Positions 57,042 through 64,000 of a stretch of DNA of 64,000 bases are shown here, in pieces (the stretch's first letter is position 1; each line of letters begins with the position of its first letter). The position numbers were made by a program, and so were the translations under genes. This DNA is from Unio delphinus (Eukaryota > Mollusca > Bivalvia > Unionida > Unionidae), in contig JAQISU010000193.1 of NCBI GenBank assembly GCA_029339505.1, forward strand, positions 2,015,501 to 2,079,500. Direction: 5' to 3'. The notes beneath the pieces were generated by a model, which did no database searches, was not told the origin of the DNA, and saw only the letters and a list, made by a program, of their open reading frames with translations.

Positions 57042-57476
57042 TTTTCATGTGCTTGCACGTGTCACGGAATCGACAATATTTAATGTTTTCATATTTTCCG
57101 CATCAAAAGTGTTCGATGTCCAACCAAGTCGCGTAAAGCTTACATTAGACTAACTAATCCTAACTCAACTCTCTTCTTGATGAGGGAGGCAACTGCTAGG
57201 TCGAATTTGTAAATCCATGACCTCTCGCATCCAAGGTAAACGCTCTAACCTCATATAATACGTAAAGAACTACATAGTCTGGAGACATACTGTGAAGGTG
57301 TTCGTAGAGCTTATTTAGACTATGCTGTTGTTTTTGTATTAGTATTCAAGCCTACATTGACCGCATATGAAAGTGAGTTTTGTATCAGATAACTAAATTA
57401 TATGTACAGAATGTACGACCCATATTTGACATACTAATCGGGGAAAGTATATTTTATTAACAGGAAAATAGGCAAA
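56881..57476. mobile_element. Insertion specific to copy Q, with SINE-like part
   Basis: Absent from copy P, where flanks that correspond to 56880 and 57477 are joined. It contains (TA)n (56923-57032), and on the minus strand near 57260-57120 a tRNA-like GGTTAGAGCGTTTACC followed by ATTCGACC, resembling a SINE head. Boundaries are approximate. Confidence 0.5.
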
Positions 57477-57696
57477 CTTCGTTTCTTTTCAATCAAATTC
57501 ATTTATACCTCTTCGTACATATTACTCCCGAAATTGATATTAGTTTCCTTCTGCTGACCTAGTCTCAATTCAGATATTCGTCCGAGCACAGATAACAAGG
57601 AATTTCCCAAGGAAATGTCACTAAAATCACATTTCTCTTTCAAATCCATGGTATTCAACATTATGTTTGGTGTAAAACAATAGCAATTATAAAATA

Positions 57697-57851
<155 letters not shown>

Positions 57852-59068
57852 CGAATTATTAGAGCCGTAATTAAATATTTAGCTTGACAATTGGCAAGGA
57901 AGGAAACGTTTTGTGCTGATAATTCCGTCATCAATTGTGATCCCAATGTTTGTAGAAATTGAAATTTATTAAATAATTCAATAGCGTGCATCAATGCATG
58001 TAATACACATTTTTGTATAGTATGGCTATCGATGTGTTGCCATTACAGTTAGGTAATTTACTTAGTATTTGGAATTAGTGGACCTGAGGTAATAGGGCTT
58101 GGAATGCCTGATCAATTCATGCCAAAATGAACGAAGGACCAATTCGTATTACTATTTTCATTATACAGTATACCTAAAATAAACTGTTATGTTATCTTAT
58201 ATTAATAATATAATGCAACCTTTACTATTTTGACTATGTTTTATAGTCTAAGGATGTGAAGCACCACTAAACTATCTCGGGACATTCTCAGACATCAGTG
58301 AACTTCGTTATGTCCGTCAATGAGCACGGACTTTTATCCAAAGAAACACAACGAAGTAGTTTACTATTTTTAAAAGATCTTAGAAGATACTAAAATAATA
58401 TATTTCTTGCATTCGTTAATTTATTCTAACTCTTGATCTGAACTAATATTGTTATCGAGAAGCAATTATAAACATAGCCTGTATAAATCGATGTAAAATC
58501 GTACTTGAAGCTAAGAAATAGTACCATATTGGTTATATAATACTACAATATAAAATAGCCTCTACAGGTTATAAGACCTAATTAATTATGTCATCAATAT
58601 GGTTATTTTATTCTGATCCTGTCGGACCTTTCATCAATGATCAAGTTCAATCGAGCAGCTTTTAGTTATGTGTTAATTGTGTAATCAATGTGAACATATA
58701 CATTGTACACCCTACCGATTCCACAAAGTCCTTTTTCATCATTCTGGTGTTTGTAGAATCATTGGTTCTGATTTTGTAACATGGGACAAATAATCGGTAG
58801 ATTCATAAAACGCTTCGGCTCGTTTTGCACCAGTTATTACACTGTTATTATTCAGAGTTTTTTGTTATGTCCATTATTTCCCAGGCCAACACAATTTTGT
58901 TTGTTCCGTTCTTGGTGCACATAATGATATTTGCCGTGTGATTTGTAAATTGTATATATAGCAGTTATTAAAGAGAAAGACAACATTTATCCAATGATGT
59001 ATCAAGATGCACAATAATCTAACACTAACAACATTTTCAATCACAAAAAAAGTGTTAAAAGCAAACAT

Positions 59069-59074
59069 AATAAA

Positions 59075-59130
<56 letters not shown>
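59069..59130. repeat. (ATA)n microsatellite
   Basis: The counterpart of 21418-21494. Confidence 0.95.
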
Positions 59131-59133
<3 letters not shown>

Positions 59134-62100
59134 AGAATTTGGATTGCGCCTAATCTTTCGAAGCTGTAAGCGCTTTACACCATCAATAATGATATAATAT
59201 ACTGAATAAGAATGTTAAAAATTAATACACCCAGAATGTGTCGAAAATATGGTTTATTAACACTTTATTCAACATTGACTCACCTACTCATGCCTGAAAT
59301 TCCTTTGAGACGTCTTAAGATATTGTGATAACTAAGCTCAGGCTGCCGAATCCAGTCTTTACATGCTAGATAGACAAACCCTGACTCACCGAGGGTTTAA
59401 GACCCGTCGGCTACTCTCAACCTGGTTAAGGCGGTCAGTAGAGGCCGTTTTCCGGAATGTGGTCTCTCCTCATACCATATGTTTTTGGAGCCACAGGTAC
59501 GAGTTGAGTGCCAAGTGCGGACCGAATGTGTGCCAGCTACCCCCGAAGGCGTACGACTGCTTACCGAAGGAGTACGACTGCTTAGCCAGCCAATGGAGAA
59601 ACCCCTTCTCAGGACACACAACACACATCATACTAATTTGATCTATTGCTCCATGACATAATGTTATTGGCTGTATGATTTGTAGCCTTGTATATATTTC
59701 TTTGTTTACGGTCAAAAATAAATCAGATTGACATATGAAGCATCACAATGCAAATGAGAGCATTATTGTTTACATTTACAAGCGAATCAATTTTCCAACG
59801 GAAGACAAATTTTCCTTTTTATTGATAAATGTATATAGCGTTATTTTTTTAAATAAAAAAAAATGTATCGTGCAGAGAATAGTATATTTAAATGATGACG
59901 TAGCAAACATGACCTGGCAGTGTTTGTGCTTATCAGTTCATGTCAAAGTTTAACAAATAAAATTAGTCAACAAAAAGAAACACGCTAGGTGATTGTTTCC
60001 CTTTAAAACAGTCTTTCACATGTTCCATCACATATCTTTTTCTTTTCCGAAGAGCAGTTAGGAATAATAAATAAGTAAACCTGTTGAAACCATATATAGA
60101 ATAATACTAATAAATATTTTGAGCCAAACATATGCCAATATGGTATGACACTGGATATCTTGCGATGTTTCTTGATAATTTGAGTTGTTGCTATTTGTAC
60201 AGGAACATTAATGGTAGACATCATGATAATTTTTCTCAAACATTCAAACTGTATCGTGCAATAAAAAGGAAAAATCTATGAAAGTTTATCTTTCAGTGAA
60301 AGTTCATTTTTGTTTAAATCATGAGAGTTTTAATGTTTATTGTTTTCTATGCCCTTAATATTCGAAATTTAGAGTTTTCTTCTCTAAGTTGTATTTTTAT
60401 GGGAAATGAGATATTAACTTTATAAGTGAAGTTTTATTCTTCTCGAACAGTTTCCAAAGTCCATGTAAGATTCTCTGCTTGAGCATGTCTGGCGTTGACT
60501 ATTTAGAGTCTGATGTGAAACTGATTATCTTTTCTATTTAGGACGTTAGTTTGAAACGCGATGTAAGAGTCACTATGGTTATCTTAACATAGGTAACGCG
60601 TGACTTGTAAGAGCTAGGAGTAGACATTGAATATGCTTTAAAAAAACAATGAACCAAATTATAAAACTGGACAAAAACTGTATTCAAGCAACATTTTCCC
60701 ATCCTCTGACTCAGCTACTCGTGCTTTAATTTCCATCGAGTAATATTATCATATTGTTGATACATACGATTTATAGATATCACCTTGTGCGCGAGCTCAT
60801 GTATTGGCCAACCTTAGATGACGTTATCTAGCACGCGACAACAAAACACTATACAGGTAAACTAGACACAACATAAATCGGATCTTCATGTTATAGGTAA
60901 AACTACACTGCCTCTAACAAATGAAACTTTATAAAAATATTGCCGTCGCATTCATCAATGCCCACGATATTCAATTTATGTATTATGACTATTGTTGTGT
61001 TGCCAATAGGAATATGATGTTAGGTGCTATTATTACTATTATATTGTTTCCTCACAGTAAAGTTTGTTCACGGCTTTGTTTCTTGTTTTCTTTGTGTAAT
61101 TATTCTTCTCTTTGCGGCATTGAGAAAGTAATTGGTATTTACAGAAAGACGTTTCGCTGGTTTCACTGAAATTTTGCGCTGCAGCTTTACGGTTTTTCAG
61201 TCATATGAATGTATCCACCATCCCGTTTTCTCGCATAACATGTTATTCTGCCTGTGATTGGTAACTTTCATATATTGTTATGCTTAAAGACAAAGAGAGG
61301 AACAAAGTGATTATATAAAGCGGCATGATGCAGAATAGTGCAGTATTGACAACATATTCAAGCGTAAGCTATATGCAAGCTACACTCAAATCAATTATCA
61401 ACATTAGCACGGAGTGTTCCATCTTTCTTTAATTTATTGTCTGTAAGACCATATAATAACATTTAATTCATTTACTCATAACGTCGGAAAGAAGGTTGTC
61501 CGATTTCAATAATAATCAGGACATGTCGCGTACAAAACACTGAATGATTGTTGTTTTAATATTTTAATTAAAACATCTTTTCTTTTTAATTACAGAACTG
61601 ATGTCATTTGCGAATGAAAGAATCGCGTTTTTAGTAGTATTCCTAACTTTGACCAATCTGAGAAACTGAGCATTTTCCTGTAATGTTCTTATCGTGGAAG
61701 ATACCAAGAATTCAATTTAAAGCGCAAATTTCAGATTTCATTGTAAATTTGGAATCATTAAGCTTATTTTGCTACCAGTTGGTACTTGAAGTTTCGAATC
61801 TTCTTTTCTTCTAAAGCAGGAACGTTGTATGGATTGTTTGAGGCTAATTTAAGATTCGTATCGGATTTATTCTTTCCATCTTAAACAATAAAAAGGAAAA
61901 GTAAAAGAAACAGAAAATGCCTATAACCAGTGTAGAAATCTGCTATTTAAATACTTACATAAGAATGGCTTCAGTCAACCAGAGTCTAAGCCGAAACTGA
62001 CTATTCTTTCTTGTAGTATACTAATCTTAAATTTAGCGATAAGTGTCCATGTGGTTATATTCACATAGGAAGCTCGTGACTGATAACCGTGACTTTTCGC

Positions 62101-62180
62101 GACTCCAAGGCTAGTAATCCCCCACAATTCGTGACGTACAATTAACTGAGTCTTGTTGGAATATTAAGGACATACTTACC

Positions 62181-62401
62181 GTTCCGGTGACCCAAGTGAT
62201 AAAAGCGACCGCCTCGGATGTGGGAGTTTGCGGGTTCGAACCAGACTTTAAAATAGTACTAACCGATACCAGGCTAGTTAGTCACCATTAAGAGTTTAGT
62301 GTTAGGACGTTTTAGACAACATCATAAACTGCCTCACTGCTGTGAATGGTTGTTTGTGATTTGGATTTTTAACGTGGCTTTAACAATGTTTCAGTCATAT
62401 C
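62181..62401 (+). repeat. tRNA-derived SINE-like unit (copy in block Q)
   Basis: The counterpart of 24541-24762, with the same B box (GGGTTCGAACC) and the same inverted tail segment. It was therefore present before the P/Q duplication. Confidence 0.65.
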
Positions 62402-64000
62402 TAACTGGAAGCATTGTTAACCCTGGCTTATAATAGCATTCCATGTGAGGGCCAGGGTGTATATGTTATGTGATACTAATTAGGCCTAAGCCATTGAGGA
62501 TAACTAGATCTGCCATCATATTATGCTACGGCAGATCTAAGTCAATGGAGTTCGCCGATGAATAAACTTTATACTCAGATTTACTTAATACCGATATACA
62601 TTTCGTAATAACAAGAAAATGTTTCTGGAAATCACGGATGTTTTGTTAGGAAATCGGTTCTACATTGTTCGTGTACTAAGCTTTCGTTATTTCATTGCTT
62701 GTTAGATATGATAACGTTATACTTTGCAACATTTTAAACGTATTTGTTGACTTTTCAGGCTACACGTTTTATCTTGACTTGTGCATGAAAGAATTGCACT
62801 TTGGTGCAGAATCAATTCGGAAGATTTAAAAATGCGTGTCACCTATATATGTCAGTATACCTTTTAATACCTTATAATATATATAAATTACTTTATGTGT
62901 GTTATGATTCTAAATTATTTATGAAGTAACTTGACTGGCATGAATAGCAAGTTATATAGCATGAAATACATGTCCAAACGAGATTTTTTAACTTGTTCAT
63001 GAACGTCATAAATAGAGGAACAATCATACCTATTGATATTTTGTTTATACCCTAAAGATTTCATATATTTACCTATATTTAGTTTTGGGAATGCATGATA
63101 CTTTTGTGCGTTTCTTACAGTGTGTGATATTTTGTGGGAAATACTTATTAATGTATCAGTATGCAATATTATGTGTAACTAAAAATGACCAACATGTACA
63201 AACCAACGAAACGGATATGAGGTCTACGATAGCGTCAATTTAAACGTTGTAGGGCTTATATACACAAAACACTTATGTATTAGCATAAACTAGGTGAAAG
63301 TAGATATTAAGAAAAAATACATTAATGAAGATGTATGTTTTAGTAGTGAAAAACAAGATATACAAATACATATTGGGATAGATTGAGGAACATATCTGCG
63401 AGTATAAGATATGTGGCTGACCTGGAAGTGACTGTTGCGCTTTGTCAGGGTTCTAGTATGTTACACAGATGTCATCTAGACCTGGCTGTACAGAGGAGGC
63501 ACATACGCTGACCGAGATGGAGAGCTTGATCTCGGGTTCATTAGCCCAGTTTTCAAACATTGTGAGTAGTAAAACTGCATATAGACGAAATGCAACTCCG
63601 GTGTCAGTAGTTTTTCCTCACAACTCCATCGACCTTTAATAAACCTGTTCTCAATTCAATTGAGTAGTAAATAATCCATTTCCTTCATTACTATATCCCA
63701 ATCCAATTTGTCGTACTCGGACGCTCTCTTTATTTCAGCTATGACTTCCTGTATCACGGCTCCAGTAACTTAATTTGCCGACTTGAGGGTGATTATTTGT
63801 ATTTTAACTTGCATTCGATACTGGACGACTTTGAGTCACAATTATCGCCAATGATGCAGTATGATGTTCATTGGATATTCACTTAGTACATGGCTTCGGT
63901 CAAATTTATGATATCAGCCCACGTATACACTATTTTGCAGAAAGGTTTAACAATTCTCAATCTAAAGGCATCTGAGACTTATGCATATCAATCACTGAAC

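Overview
The window looks like a piece of an AT-rich animal nuclear genome, most likely from a marine invertebrate. A mollusc would fit the tRNA-derived SINEs, but that is a guess. The DNA is dominated by mobile elements, simple repeats and segmental duplications. I see one plausible host exon and no complete host gene. The most remarkable content is two related virus-like DNA transposons of the Maverick/Polinton (adintovirus-like) type. LAYOUT: (1) <1-7861, element A, cut by the left window edge. It carries a small unknown gene, an HNH homing-type nuclease, a Cys-rich zinc protein, a family-B DNA polymerase followed in the same frame by an SF1 helicase with a C-terminal HNH domain, a retrovirus-like integrase, a zinc ribbon (DUF5679-like) followed in the -1 frame by a phospholipase A2-like domain, an A32/FtsK-type packaging ATPase, and a terminal inverted repeat (TIR). 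(2) 7862-16508, two tandem, decayed 3' parts of a Ty3/gypsy LTR element whose integrase lies before reverse transcriptase (Gmr1-like order), each ending in an LTR of about 0.7 kb. The period is about 5.95 kb and includes about 3.1 kb of non-coding flank. (3) 16509-26358, a non-coding block that recurs at 53695-64000. (4) 26359-33257, AT-rich non-coding DNA with trinucleotide repeats and one putative Ly6/three-finger exon. (5) 33258-47565, element B, a complete but decayed relative of A in the opposite orientation. It has TIRs of about 230 bp and a 5-bp target duplication, and it preserves the virion half that is off-window for A: a candidate double-jelly-roll capsid, an adenain-like protease, a pX-like core protein, a coiled-coil/beta protein and a two-helix membrane protein. 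A SINE interrupts its polymerase gene. (6) 47566-52867, non-coding DNA with a second SINE and a 410-bp tandem duplication. (7) 52868-53694, a solo LTR. (8) 53695-64000, the second copy of the large block. HOW THE GENES FIT: the two halves together describe a self-replicating, integrating, virion-encoding element. PolB-helicase would replicate it, the integrase insert it, the ATPase, protease and capsid genes build a particle, and the PLA2-like domain could act in membrane passage as in parvovirus VP1. A has few lesions among the genes in view: one nonsense codon between polymerase and helicase, and one A9 run where the zinc ribbon and PLA2 frames change. B has many. A appears to have inserted into a gypsy copy, so it is probably younger than that copy. 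All family names come from reading motifs, not from database searches.
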